The notes beneath the pieces are model-generated. The model was not told where the DNA came from, ran no database searches, and saw only the letters and a program-made list of their open reading frames with translations. From positions 32,587-96,586 of the forward strand of contig NZ_FNOW01000006.1 of NCBI RefSeq assembly GCF_900107145.1: a stretch of 64,000 nucleotides of DNA. The letters are read 5' to 3'. Below, in pieces: positions 36,305 through 45,158 of this stretch (position 1 is the stretch's first letter; each line of letters starts with the position of its first letter). The DNA comes from Allochromatium warmingii. Lineage in GTDB: Bacteria; Pseudomonadota; Gammaproteobacteria; Chromatiales; Chromatiaceae. The position numbers and the translations under genes were made by a program.

Positions 36305-37267
36305 ATGCACAATCGACTAACCAAAAGGGCCAGCGGCTGGCTCGCCGGAGCTGTGCTCCTGAGCGCGTTGCTCGGCACCTCATCGACTAGCACCGCCGCA
36401 ATTCACGGGCAGCTTGGCACTGATAACAGCGATTGCCTGCGCTGTCATCGCATGGAAACGCTGGCCTATCGTGACCCACAGAGCGGCGAGCTGGTCGATC
36501 TGCATGTCAATGGCGAGCAATTCGGCCATTCGGCGCACGCTGAAGTGCCGTGTATCGACTGTCATCAAGGTGATTTTGGTCAATATCCGCATCCAGCGGC
36601 GGCGCTCGCGCAGCGGCTGGATTGCGTCGGCTGTCATGAAGATCAACCGGATGCACACGAGCGAGCCTATCGTTTTCAGACGATTGAGCAGGAATTTGCC
36701 CGCAGTATTCACGCCACTTCCGATTCGCCAAAGGTCAAGGGATTTAATTGCCATCACTGCCATGATCCCCACACCTTTCGCAATTCAGCAATCGGCCAGC
36801 CAATTGCCGAAATCGTGCGCTCAGATAATCAACTATGTTTATCCTGTCATAGCAAAATCCGCGAGCCATATAGCACCGCACATCTCTGGTTACCGAAACG
36901 CGATAAGCATTGGCAAGCGGTGCGGTGTCTCGAGTGTCATACCCCGCTGACCGATCTTGGGCAACCGGTTTCGCATCAATTGCTCGCCGGCAAAGACAGC
37001 AATTTCGATTGCGTCAACTGTCATTCTCAAGAGCAACGGTTATTACAGCGACTCTATCAATATCGGTCAGCAACCGATTTAGAAAATAGCGGTTGGTTAT
37101 CAAAAGCCATATTAAATCAATCCTATGTTGTCGGCATGAGTCGCAGTCCGCTGCTTGACGCATTGGGGTTAGGTGTGATGGGTCTCACGCTATGCGTATT
37201 GATTGCGCATGGCTGGGGCCGTTATCGTGCTTATCGGCGTTTCCGCCAGCATCAATTGGAGCAATAG
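36305..37267 (+). CDS. Heptahaem c-type cytochrome, membrane-anchored
   Basis: A 320-aa secreted multihaem cytochrome. After a signal peptide (cleavage near STSTAA-IHGQ) there are seven CxxCH motifs: CLRCH (first Cys residue 44), CIDCH, CVGCH, CHHCH, CLSCH, CLECH and CVNCH (residue 236). A hydrophobic C-terminal helix, LLDALGLGVMGLTLCVLIAH, anchors it in the membrane with a short basic cytoplasmic tail. The ATG at 36305 starts the signal peptide; the frame is open further upstream but without signal-peptide character. The gene is followed two bases later by cytochrome b and then an octahaem cytochrome, so it likely relays electrons between them. No named family is recognised. Confidence 0.88.
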   Translation: MHNRLTKRASGWLAGAVLLSALLGTSSTSTAAIHGQLGTDNSDCLRCHRMETLAYRDPQSGELVDLHVNGEQFGHSAHAEVPCIDCHQGDFGQYPHPAAALAQRLDCVGCHEDQPDAHERAYRFQTIEQEFARSIHATSDSPKVKGFNCHHCHDPHTFRNSAIGQPIAEIVRSDNQLCLSCHSKIREPYSTAHLWLPKRDKHWQAVRCLECHTPLTDLGQPVSHQLLAGKDSNFDCVNCHSQEQRLLQRLYQYRSATDLENSGWLSKAILNQSYVVGMSRSPLLDALGLGVMGLTLCVLIAHGWGRYRAYRRFRQHQLEQ

Positions 37268-37269
37268 TC

Positions 37270-37914
37270 ATGAGCGCACTCTATCTCTATTCGCGCTGGG
37301 TGCGTGCCTGGCATTGGCTCAACGCCCTATTATTTATCGTGCTGATGTATACCGGCGCGAGTATGCACTTTGCTGGCGGTGGTTGGCTGATGCCATTTGA
37401 TCGCGCCGTCACCGTGCATAACACCGCCGGTATTTTGCTGACAGTAGGTTGGATCGGCTTTGTTATCGGTAATGTCACCACCGACAATGGTCGCCATTAT
37501 CGCGTTCAGTGGTCAGGCTTTTTTACGCGGCTGTTTGCGCAAGCGCAATATTACGGCTACGGCATTTTTCATAATGCCCCGCATCCTTTTCATGTCACAG
37601 CCGAGATGAAGCTCAATACGCTCCAGCAGCTTAGTTATTTAGGCGTCATGTATGGCTTAATGCCGCTGTTAATCATGAGCGGCTGGGCATTTTTATTCTC
37701 AGTATCATTGCCGGAAACGCTATTCGGCTTGCCGAGCGTGTGGCTGATAGCGATGGCGCATTTAACCCTTGCGTATGCGCTGGTGCTTTTTTTGCTGGTT
37801 CACATGTACATTATTACCACCGGCGAAACCGTTACGACCAATCTCCGCGCTATGCTCACCGGCTGGCATCGTGAAGATGCGCCGCATTCCAGCTCGCATC
37901 AGGAGGCGCAATAA
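37270..37914 (+). CDS. Dihaem cytochrome b (b561/PhsC-HydC type)
   Basis: A 214-aa membrane protein with four helices and the haem-ligand histidines of this family: WVRAWHWLNALLFIVLMYTG, VHNTAGILLTVGWIGFVIG, YLGVMYGLMPLLIMSGWAFL and HLTLAYALVLFLLVHMYII. Such cytochromes pass electrons between the quinone pool and periplasmic partners. It sits between two multihaem cytochromes, so it is their probable membrane electron connector. The ATG at 37270 is two bases after the previous stop. Confidence 0.9.
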   Translation: MSALYLYSRWVRAWHWLNALLFIVLMYTGASMHFAGGGWLMPFDRAVTVHNTAGILLTVGWIGFVIGNVTTDNGRHYRVQWSGFFTRLFAQAQYYGYGIFHNAPHPFHVTAEMKLNTLQQLSYLGVMYGLMPLLIMSGWAFLFSVSLPETLFGLPSVWLIAMAHLTLAYALVLFLLVHMYIITTGETVTTNLRAMLTGWHREDAPHSSSHQEAQ

Positions 37915-37916
37915 TT

Positions 37917-40109
37917 ATGAATCCTATCGCCACTATGCTTGACCCAAAATATACCCGTCGCTTATTCATTGGCATCGGTGTCTTGATCGCGTTGGCACTT
38001 GCGTATCGGTTTTTATATCCCATCATTTTTGATGCCTATGTCGGCAAAACCAATGCGCCTTTAACCTATGACACGAGTAAGCGACTCACTGATGTCGAAT
38101 TTGAGGCGCTTGCGCAATCATTAAGTGAAGACGCACGCCGGCTCAAAGCAGAAGCTGTCGTCGCGGTCGATCAAAACCCGTTCGCTCGTGAAGTTAAAAT
38201 TGAGATGCTGATGAATACAGAATCATTCATCCGCGACAGCGAGCCGCGCCATATCAAATATTTCCGTGAAGCCGGGATTCGTCAATATGAAGGCCCAAAA
38301 ACTTGCTTAACCTGTCACGCAACGCTTGAAGTCGATCATCCCGATGGCACGCGCTCGACCGTCAATACGCTCGATGATTTGGTTAATTCGGTGCATTTTA
38401 AATTCCAGACCATGGCGGGCGGCTTTTCGACCTATGGCTATGATGGACGGCAGGTAAATGCTGGCCCACATAAAATCCCAGTCGGTAAAATTGACCGCGC
38501 CTGCGGTATTCCTGGCAGCTTTACTTGGACAGGTTGGGCAGCACTGATTAGCAGTCATCCCGAACACGGATCGAATGGAGAAGTCGTGCTACGCAGTGAA
38601 GGTTGCGGTCAGTGTCATATCGGCGGTAATTATCAACCGGCAACCGAAAAAATGATGCCGGTCGGTGATGTGCCCGATATGGCGAAAGAGGGAATCGACT
38701 GTTTAATTTGTCATGCTGCTCATTACGACATGAATCAGCGTGTTGTAATCCGCGATGAATACGGCTTGCGCTGGAATCAAGATCGTAGTTTACGCGCCGC
38801 GCTCACCGTCGCGCCGATTAGTTCAGAAACCTGTTTGCGCTGCCATCAACATAATATGGGCGGCGATGCCTATGCACATAACGACGCCGCGCAAGCCCTC
38901 GGTTATCAACATCAACGGCTGCTGCATCGCGGGGCCAAGCGCGGCAATCCGTTCAGCCCCGCAGATGACGCGCACGCCGCTGCGGGCATTCAGTGTACGG
39001 ATTGTCACCGCCCTGAAGGGCATAAGATTCCGCGTGGACGGCTGGGCGTCGATCTGGTCGCGAACGATCTGCCTGACAAAACGGTGTCGTGCGAGACCTG
39101 TCACGGTCGCGCTCCGCATAATGCTTCAGAAAACAAGGCCTTACTGAACGGCCATATTGCGCGGCTCGCGTGCGAGACCTGCCATATTCCACGTTTGGAA
39201 GATAACAACGTCGTGTTGCGTGATTGGGTGCATCCGACTTGGGATGCTGAAGAGGGCATCTGGGAGCCGACTGATGTGTATCGTTCTGGTGAGCCAGGTA
39301 AAGGTTTTACCTATCTTTGGTTCAACGGCAATGGCACCTTTTTGGCCAATGCGCTCGGCAATAATCCGAATGGGTCTGACACCTATGATCCGTTGATGCA
39401 GCAGATTGCCCGTATTGACGATTCCGAGGTGATTGCGGCGGTACGTGCCAAAGCGACGGAACTCAAACAGCAGTATCCAGCTATTGATATTGAACGCTAT
39501 GTTCAAATGGCTACTGATCCATTGTCGCAGCTTTCGCCTGAATTATTAGAACAGCGGCGGGCAATGATTCAAGCTAATTTGCGTACAGCGATGAATGACG
39601 GAAAGAGCCGGATTTATCCATTTAAGCTTTTTAATGCGATGATGTATGAAGATATGTCAAATCAAGGGCCATTTGGCGCAATGATTCTGCCATTTGATTA
39701 CAACATCTATTATGAAACCGGCGATACAGCGGCATCTGTTAAACGGGCAATTCAAGATCCGATTGTCCAACGTATGTATCAAGAGCCATTCAAGCGCTAT
39801 ATGATGGATGAATTTATGGCCTATTTCGGCGTCAGCGGCGGCTGGAAAACGATTTATCCGCTCGTCAATGACCAGCTTGTCAATGTTGAGCCGCATTGGA
39901 TGCGCCAAATGGGTACGCTGATGGTTAATCACGGTATTCAGCGTCAAGGCCATGATTGCGCCGCTTGTCATGCGCCCAATGGCATTATGGATTTCAAATT
40001 ACTCGGTTATACCGCCGAGCGCATTGCTGAATTACAAGATCCGGCGCTGCTCAGAAAACCATCGGTCACGACATTAACCACTGCTGCGCCGGAGTCAGTT
40101 GCACCATGA
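37917..40109 (+). CDS. Octahaem c-type cytochrome with N-terminal anchor
   Basis: A 730-aa protein with an N-terminal uncleaved helix (LFIGIGVLIALALAYRFLY) and a large periplasmic part with eight CxxCH motifs: CLTCH (residue 130), CGQCH, CLICH, CLRCH, CTDCH, CETCH, CETCH and CAACH (residue 681). No CxxCK haem was seen, so it lacks the lysine-ligated catalytic haem of NrfA and of octahaem tetrathionate or nitrite reductases; I cannot assign it to a named reductase. The 200-residue stretch before the last haem has no haems and may be a substrate or partner domain. It overlaps the downstream gene by 4 bp. Confidence 0.85.
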   Translation: MNPIATMLDPKYTRRLFIGIGVLIALALAYRFLYPIIFDAYVGKTNAPLTYDTSKRLTDVEFEALAQSLSEDARRLKAEAVVAVDQNPFAREVKIEMLMNTESFIRDSEPRHIKYFREAGIRQYEGPKTCLTCHATLEVDHPDGTRSTVNTLDDLVNSVHFKFQTMAGGFSTYGYDGRQVNAGPHKIPVGKIDRACGIPGSFTWTGWAALISSHPEHGSNGEVVLRSEGCGQCHIGGNYQPATEKMMPVGDVPDMAKEGIDCLICHAAHYDMNQRVVIRDEYGLRWNQDRSLRAALTVAPISSETCLRCHQHNMGGDAYAHNDAAQALGYQHQRLLHRGAKRGNPFSPADDAHAAAGIQCTDCHRPEGHKIPRGRLGVDLVANDLPDKTVSCETCHGRAPHNASENKALLNGHIARLACETCHIPRLEDNNVVLRDWVHPTWDAEEGIWEPTDVYRSGEPGKGFTYLWFNGNGTFLANALGNNPNGSDTYDPLMQQIARIDDSEVIAAVRAKATELKQQYPAIDIERYVQMATDPLSQLSPELLEQRRAMIQANLRTAMNDGKSRIYPFKLFNAMMYEDMSNQGPFGAMILPFDYNIYYETGDTAASVKRAIQDPIVQRMYQEPFKRYMMDEFMAYFGVSGGWKTIYPLVNDQLVNVEPHWMRQMGTLMVNHGIQRQGHDCAACHAPNGIMDFKLLGYTAERIAELQDPALLRKPSVTTLTTAAPESVAP

Positions 40110-40954
40110 TTCAAAACTTAGTGATTACGCAACTGGTTGAGAATGTTGCTAGTGCGCCCGGATTATTGGGTGAACATGGCGCATCCTTGTTTATCGAAGC
40201 CGATGAACAGTGCCTGTTGCTTGATACCGGACAGGGATTAACGCTGCGACAGAATGCGGCGCGGCTTGGAATTGCGCTTGAACGGGTGACAGCAGTTGTG
40301 CTCAGTCATGGGCACTACGATCATACTGGCGGATTGGATGCAGTCATTGAAATCACGGGTGGCGCGGTTGACCTTTATTTACATCCGGCAGCACTGGCAC
40401 CAAAATTCAATCGTGATGGGCGGGCAATTGGTGCACCGATGACTGATTTGGATGGACTGCGATCTCGGGTGCGGCAGCTTATTGCTAACCGTGAGCCGGT
40501 TGAAATTCGGTCTGGTCTGTGGTTAAGCGGTGAAATTCCGCGCCGTCATGCGCTTGAAGATACGGGTGGCCCGTTTTATCGTGATGCGACATGTACTGAA
40601 ATTGATACGCTGCCCGACGATCAAGCGTTAATTATTGATACGCCGCTTGGATTAGTTGTGGTGCTCGGCTGTGGGCATTCGGGGTTAATTAATACGCTTG
40701 ATTATGTGCAAACGCTTGTGCCCGGACGCCCGATTCATGCGGTTTTAGGTGGAACGCATTTATTACGCGCTACTGCCGAGCGTCTGGATTTCACTGTGCA
40801 GGCGCTGGCTGGATTCGAGGTTGATTATCTCGCGCCGAATCATTGCACGGGATTGGCGGCAATGTGTTTATTGCGTCAGCATTTTCCGCGTCAGTTCCGT
40901 GAATCACCGGCTGGCACTCGGCATTGCTTTGATAATTCGATGATTGGCCGCTGA
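40106..40954 (+). CDS. Metallo-beta-lactamase-fold hydrolase
   Basis: A 282-aa MBL-fold protein. The metal site is VVLSHGHYDHTGGLDAV (HxHxDH), with further ligands in VVVLGCGHSGLINTL and LAPNHCTG. The pattern of motifs resembles the MBL branch that includes the archaeal ribofuranosyl-aminobenzene phosphate synthase-related and other uncharacterised enzymes. No signal peptide, so it is cytoplasmic although the three genes before it are exported. Coupled to the octahaem gene by ATGA. Role in the operon unknown. Confidence 0.85.
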   Translation: MIQNLVITQLVENVASAPGLLGEHGASLFIEADEQCLLLDTGQGLTLRQNAARLGIALERVTAVVLSHGHYDHTGGLDAVIEITGGAVDLYLHPAALAPKFNRDGRAIGAPMTDLDGLRSRVRQLIANREPVEIRSGLWLSGEIPRRHALEDTGGPFYRDATCTEIDTLPDDQALIIDTPLGLVVVLGCGHSGLINTLDYVQTLVPGRPIHAVLGGTHLLRATAERLDFTVQALAGFEVDYLAPNHCTGLAAMCLLRQHFPRQFRESPAGTRHCFDNSMIGR

Positions 40955-40995
40955 AAGCGCGGAATACGCAGAAAAAATCTTTGGTTGTCTTTAGT

Positions 40996-41505
40996 TTAAG
41001 CCTGAGAAATCGTGCGCCCACGCTGCCCACGCGCCGTTCGGCCTCGCGGATCATAGGTCGTGCTGGCATCTTCACCCTGAAGCAGCTTTAACGTCGCTGT
41101 TACGCGCCGCCAATGACGCTCGACGGTGCGTGCATTTTGGGTGTTCAACAGACTACAGCGTCGCGTGCAGTCGAGCAGCGTCGCCCAACGCGGGCCAAAG
41201 GTTTCGGCGTCCGCATAGGTCTGAGTAAAACGCTCGACACCCGCAGGTGTAAAGCTGAACCCAGCCGCTTCGACCCACTGTTGCTGATGCTGTGTTTCTA
41301 TTGCCAGTCGGGCGGTGAGCTGTTGCTTGTCGTTGAGAATGCGCTGTAATTGCTCGACTTCACGCGCTTCTAGCAGGCGCAATTCTTCAAGCATGAGTTC
41401 TTCTAAATGCGCCATATCGGTTATGGCGCGATCAAGCGACGCCGCAAGCCTAGCCAGATCAGCAGCGGTGAGGCGCGGTGCGGGACTGGGATCAGGGGTG
41501 GTCAA
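40996..41505 (-). CDS. flgN: Flagellar chaperone FlgN
   Basis: A 169-aa FlgN, the export chaperone for hook-filament junction proteins FlgK and FlgL (encoded at 53-56 kb). The family's helical body is clear (LARLAASLDRAITDMAHLEE, LMLEELRLLEAREVEQLQRI) and ends with LKLLQGEDASTTYDPRGRT. It starts with TTG at 41505 in a TTGA overlap with the flgM stop, so it is translationally coupled. Confidence 0.9.
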   Translation of the reverse strand: MTTPDPSPAPRLTAADLARLAASLDRAITDMAHLEELMLEELRLLEAREVEQLQRILNDKQQLTARLAIETQHQQQWVEAAGFSFTPAGVERFTQTYADAETFGPRWATLLDCTRRCSLLNTQNARTVERHWRRVTATLKLLQGEDASTTYDPRGRTARGQRGRTISQA

Positions 41506-41813
41506 AGCGCAAATTCCTCTTCTAACATCCGCTGCGCAACCCGTTGATCGTCAATCACATAACGACCTTCCTGCACGGCTGTCTTGATCGCCTGTAGGCG
41601 CTGGTGATTCACTGGGGCGTCGCGGGAGTCATCGCGTAGTGAGCGCAGGGTTTTAGCCGTGTCTGTCAGAGTCACGGATTCTTCAACCGTGCCCGGACTA
41701 GAGCGGGTAACATGCGGATCATCGGTCGGCGAGGACGGGCCGCTACGCGGCTTGCTTCCCACAGCCGACCCATTGGCGTGTATAGCATTTCCAACGGGAA
41801 GCTTGATATCCAT
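41502..41813 (-). CDS. flgM: Anti-sigma-28 factor FlgM
   Basis: A 103-aa FlgM, which holds sigma-28 (FliA) until hook completion and is then exported. The disordered N-terminus precedes VTLTDTAKTLRSLRD and the sigma-binding VNHQRLQAIKTAVQEGRYVI...VAQRMLEEE. The gene has its own sigma-28 promoter at 41850-41876, fitting feedback control seen in other gammaproteobacteria. Confidence 0.92.
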   Translation of the reverse strand: MDIKLPVGNAIHANGSAVGSKPRSGPSSPTDDPHVTRSSPGTVEESVTLTDTAKTLRSLRDDSRDAPVNHQRLQAIKTAVQEGRYVIDDQRVAQRMLEEEFAL

Positions 41814-41849
41814 GGGCTGAGTCCAAAGTCGATTGGGTTACGCCTATGA

Positions 41850-41876
41850 ATATCGGCGTTACGCTGAAAAACTGTA
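41850..41876 (-). promoter_or_regulatory. Sigma-28 (FliA) promoter of flgM
   Basis: On the minus strand TACAGTTT (7 of 8 to TAAAGTTT), an 11-bp spacer, then GCCGATAT (7 of 8 to GCCGATAA). It lies 36 bp before the flgM ATG. Confidence 0.8.
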
Positions 41877-41927
41877 ATATCAGCGCGGCGCTGGGATTGT
41901 GTGAAGCAGTGGTAGGCGTGATCGTGA

Positions 41928-42653
41928 TTATAGCGCCACGCGCACCGTTCCAGAGGCTTCGACATAGCCTTCGATAATGCGTTTGGAAGTGCGATTGCGC
42001 ACGCGAATCCGCTCGCCTTTTGCGCCACCTTCTAAGGCAATGCCTTTCATGCGCACTACCAGCCCTGGGCGTTCGGAGATGATGAGCACTTCTTGACCGC
42101 GCTCGATCAATTGTCGGGCAACAAGATGGTCACTGGTGAGCACCTGTCCAGGCATTAAGCGCCGATCCGCTGCCATCCCAACAACGGCGGTCGCTTCGGT
42201 GAAATACCCATTGGTCAGGCTCGAAACGGCTTGACGTTCGAGTCGGATATCGTCGTAATCAATGATCTGTTCGCGGGAAACCGGACGGTTCAGCACCACA
42301 ACCATTAAATGCCGTTCAATCTGCGCCGGAACGAAGAGCGACCAACTCACCGGTGCCGAACAGCGAACATTGATCGTCGTATGGCCTTCACGCCGCGCCC
42401 CAGGCGCAAATTGCGCGGCGGGCGGATGGTCACAGCGGCGCAGTTGCAAGCGGCTGTCGAGTTGTCCAAGGTTGATTTCAACCTCTTGACCTTCGACAAA
42501 TTCGACATTCGCCAACGCGAACGCACGGGCCGTATTCAAAATGCGCTCGATAGCTTCCAAATCCGCGGCCCAAGTCAGCGCAGGTTGCGCGGCGCTCACC
42601 ACCAGCCAAACAAGTAGGCTGACCCAGAGTCGGCGCGGTGGGTGTTCGGTCAT
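41928..42653 (-). CDS. flgA: P-ring assembly chaperone FlgA
   Basis: A 241-aa periplasmic FlgA needed for FlgI P-ring formation. The ATG at 42653 is chosen: GAGGA lies upstream and a signal peptide follows (LWVSLLVWLVVSAAQPALTW-A). A longer frame upstream to 42815 has no such features. SAF domain: VVVLNRPVSREQIIDYDDIR, then AADRRLMPGQVLTSDHLVAR and SERPGLVVRMKGIALEGGAK at the C-terminus. Confidence 0.93.
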   Translation of the reverse strand: MTEHPPRRLWVSLLVWLVVSAAQPALTWAADLEAIERILNTARAFALANVEFVEGQEVEINLGQLDSRLQLRRCDHPPAAQFAPGARREGHTTINVRCSAPVSWSLFVPAQIERHLMVVVLNRPVSREQIIDYDDIRLERQAVSSLTNGYFTEATAVVGMAADRRLMPGQVLTSDHLVARQLIERGQEVLIISERPGLVVRMKGIALEGGAKGERIRVRNRTSKRIIEGYVEASGTVRVAL

Positions 42654-42851
42654 AAGAAAGCATCCTCGCGTGACGGATTGGCTGAAATTATGCATAAAAC
42701 ACGCCGTTTTGTACGGTGTATCGGTTGTGTCATGCCAGACGAACGGTGCAGGTTCGTGGACATCGACTAGGCCAACGACTGCTACACTGCCATACAGCCG
42801 CTGCGTGAGACGCAATCTGTATTCACATACCGATCATCAGGTCTGGGCGAA

Positions 42852-43775
42852 ATGAGCCAATTTATCGAAGACATTGATCAGCGCACCCGCCTTGTTGGAC
42901 AAAACCGCATGGAGCTGCTGCTGTTTTATCTCGGCACGCGGCAGGTCTTCGGCATCAATGTCTTTAAGGTACGCGAGGTCATCGGCAAGCCAACCCTCCG
43001 CCATCTGCCCGGATCAAGTCCGCTGGTGTGCGGCGTGGCAAATATTCGCGGGCGCACGGTGTCCATTATTGATCTGGCGCGGGCGATTGGGTTTAGTCCA
43101 TTGTCGGTCGATCCAAATCAAGATGCAAAAGTCATCGTTACCGAGTTTAATCGCTCGGTGCAAGGCTTCTGGGTCTCAGCCGTTGATCGGATCGTCAACG
43201 TCAACTGGGAGACGGTCAAACCGCCGCCGCGTGGCACCGAGCGCGAAAGCTATCTGGTCGCCGTCACCGAAGTAGACGGGCATTTGGTCGAAATTATTGA
43301 TGTCGAGCGCGTCTTTGCGCAGATCAATCATCTGCCGCTGGATGTCTCAGATGAGATGATTACCCAAGCTGAGGTCATGCCGCACCCGCGCTGTATCCTA
43401 GTTGTAGACGACTCGCTGGTCGCCCGCAAGCAGATCGAACGCTCGATCCATGAACTCGGTTTTCGTACCGAAAGCCGCTCTAATGGCAAAGCGGCACTAG
43501 AATATTTAGAAGAGCTGGCCGAAGCCGATATGGTCGATGCGTCCATCGAGATGATTATTGCCGACATCGAGATGCCGCGCATGGACGGTTACACCCTGAC
43601 CCGCAAAATCCGCGAAAACAGTAAACTCCAACATCTGAACGTGATTTTGCATTCGTCGCTGAGTGGTCAATTCAATGTTGATATGGTCAAACGCGCTGGG
43701 GCTGACGACTTTCTGGCCAAGTTCGATCCGAACGAACTGGGCGCGATTGTGCTTAAATACACACGGCATGACTGA
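42852..43775 (+). CDS. cheV: Chemotaxis coupling protein CheV
   Basis: A 307-aa CheW-receiver hybrid. The CheW domain (MELLLFYLGTRQVFGINVFK, VCGVANIRGRTVSIIDL) couples receptors to CheA; the REC domain (CILVVDDSLVARKQIERSI with acidic pair, IIADIEMPRMDGYTLT with the phospho-acceptor Asp, and the conserved Lys in DDFLAKF) tunes adaptation. Position before cheR and flgB is as in Vibrio and Pseudomonas. Confidence 0.95.
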   Translation: MSQFIEDIDQRTRLVGQNRMELLLFYLGTRQVFGINVFKVREVIGKPTLRHLPGSSPLVCGVANIRGRTVSIIDLARAIGFSPLSVDPNQDAKVIVTEFNRSVQGFWVSAVDRIVNVNWETVKPPPRGTERESYLVAVTEVDGHLVEIIDVERVFAQINHLPLDVSDEMITQAEVMPHPRCILVVDDSLVARKQIERSIHELGFRTESRSNGKAALEYLEELAEADMVDASIEMIIADIEMPRMDGYTLTRKIRENSKLQHLNVILHSSLSGQFNVDMVKRAGADDFLAKFDPNELGAIVLKYTRHD

Positions 43776-43789
43776 GATGGGGTTTGTTC

Positions 43790-44662
43790 GTGATTGATGC
43801 GCAGGATTATGCTGAGTTTTCGCGGTTTCTCGCCGACTACTGTGGTCTGGTGCTGGGTGAAAACCGTCAGTATCTCGTCGCCAGCCGGTTATCGCGCCTG
43901 CTCGGTGAATTCGGTTACACCAAAGTCGAGGATTTGCTACGCGCTCTGCGCCATTCAGCAAGTCCAACGCTCAAATCGCGCGTTATCGACGCGATGACGA
44001 CGAACGAAACCTCTTGGTTTCGGGATAGTTATCCATTTGAGATTTTGCGTCAGATCCTGTTGCCAGAACTGGCGGCTCGCAAGCGACCGATTCGTATTTG
44101 GTCAGCCGCCTGTTCCAGCGGTCAGGAGCCGTATAGCATTTCGATGGTGGCCGCTGAGTGGGAAGCCACCGTGCCAACAGCCAAGCTCACGCCGGTGAGT
44201 ATTGTCGCGACCGATCTGTCCGAAACCGTGCTCGCCGATGCGCGGGCTGGGGTCTATGACGGGCTGAGTATCGTGCGCGGTCTGACCCCAGAACGGCGTC
44301 AGAAATACTTCGATACGCGCCCGAATGGTCATCAAATCAAGCCCGATATTCAGCGGCGCGTGCGCTTTCAGAAGCTGAATTTATTGGATTCATACACCGT
44401 ACTCGGCAAATTCGACATCGTGTTTTGCCGCAATGTGCTAATTTATTTCTCAGCCGACACTAAGCGCCGAATCTTTGACGGCATTGCCCGCCAGATGGAT
44501 CCAGGCAGCTATCTGTTCATCGGCGCATCTGAATCGGCCAGTTCATACACCGATGCGTTTGAGATGGTGCGCACGCCACTCGGCAGCGTCTTGCGGCGGC
44601 GCGGTGCGGCAGCAGCGAGTACGCCCAGTCCGCTCAGTCATAAAAAAACCCATCTCGGTTAA
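43790..44662 (+). CDS. cheR: Chemotaxis methyltransferase CheR
   Basis: A 290-aa AdoMet-dependent receptor methyltransferase. N-terminal helical domain (FLADYCGLVLGENRQYLVAS), then AMTTNETSWFRDSYPFE, AdoMet site IWSAACSSGQEPYSI and IVFCRNVLIYF; MDPGSYLFIGASES near the end. Start chosen as GTG 43790, which leaves the expected short lead before the first helix; TTG 43784 would add two residues. It would methylate the receptor at 6988-8901, among others. Confidence 0.94.
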   Translation: MIDAQDYAEFSRFLADYCGLVLGENRQYLVASRLSRLLGEFGYTKVEDLLRALRHSASPTLKSRVIDAMTTNETSWFRDSYPFEILRQILLPELAARKRPIRIWSAACSSGQEPYSISMVAAEWEATVPTAKLTPVSIVATDLSETVLADARAGVYDGLSIVRGLTPERRQKYFDTRPNGHQIKPDIQRRVRFQKLNLLDSYTVLGKFDIVFCRNVLIYFSADTKRRIFDGIARQMDPGSYLFIGASESASSYTDAFEMVRTPLGSVLRRRGAAAASTPSPLSHKKTHLG

Positions 44663-44692
44663 TGTGATCCGTGCTCCCGCGCAAGCTGGCAT

Positions 44693-44708
44693 TGGCATTT
44701 TCATTGCA
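44693..44708 (+). promoter_or_regulatory. Sigma-54 promoter upstream of flgB
   Basis: TGGCATTTTCATTGCA: GG and GC elements 10 bp apart, matching TGGCAY-N-NNNN-TTGCW. It lies 38 bp before the flgB ATG. Sigma-54 control of flgB operons is known in Pseudomonas and Vibrio. Confidence 0.75.
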
Positions 44709-44746
44709 TTCATGCTTGGCAAATTACTCTGCGGATCGCGCCTGTC

Positions 44747-45148
44747 ATGAGTCTTTCATTAGATAAAGCCCTCGGAGTTCTGCCCTCGGCGATGCTGATT
44801 AAAGCCCATCGCGCCGAGTTGCTGGCCTCTAATCTCGCCAATGTTGATACGCCGAATTATAAAGCGCGTGACTTTTCATTTACGCAGGTGCTGCAAGAGT
44901 TACAAGGCTATTCGGATGAACTCAAGTTGGTGACTACAGCGCCGAGTCATTTGACGAATAAAATCAACAAAGCTATTCAGCCACATTTGCTCTATCGCAT
45001 TCCGGCGCAACCGGCGCTCGATGGTAACACGGTCGATCCGCAATTAGAGCGGGCGGCCTTTGCTGAAAACACCACGCACTATCAAAGCACGCTCGAATTT
45101 CTGGATCGGCGAGTGGCGAGTTTGCGCAAGGCAATGAGTAAAGAGTGA
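44747..45148 (+). CDS. flgB: Flagellar basal-body rod protein FlgB
   Basis: A 133-aa proximal rod protein. Characteristic ELLASNLANVDTPNYKARDFSF near residue 25 and C-terminal RRVASLRKAMSKE. First gene of the rod-hook operon, immediately after the sigma-54 promoter. Confidence 0.95.
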   Translation: MSLSLDKALGVLPSAMLIKAHRAELLASNLANVDTPNYKARDFSFTQVLQELQGYSDELKLVTTAPSHLTNKINKAIQPHLLYRIPAQPALDGNTVDPQLERAAFAENTTHYQSTLEFLDRRVASLRKAMSKE

Positions 45149-45158
45149 GGAGTGAGCA

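Noticed and set aside
37917..40109. NrfA or octahaem tetrathionate/nitrite reductase
   Set aside because: No CxxCK haem motif was found, and the length and haem spacing differ.
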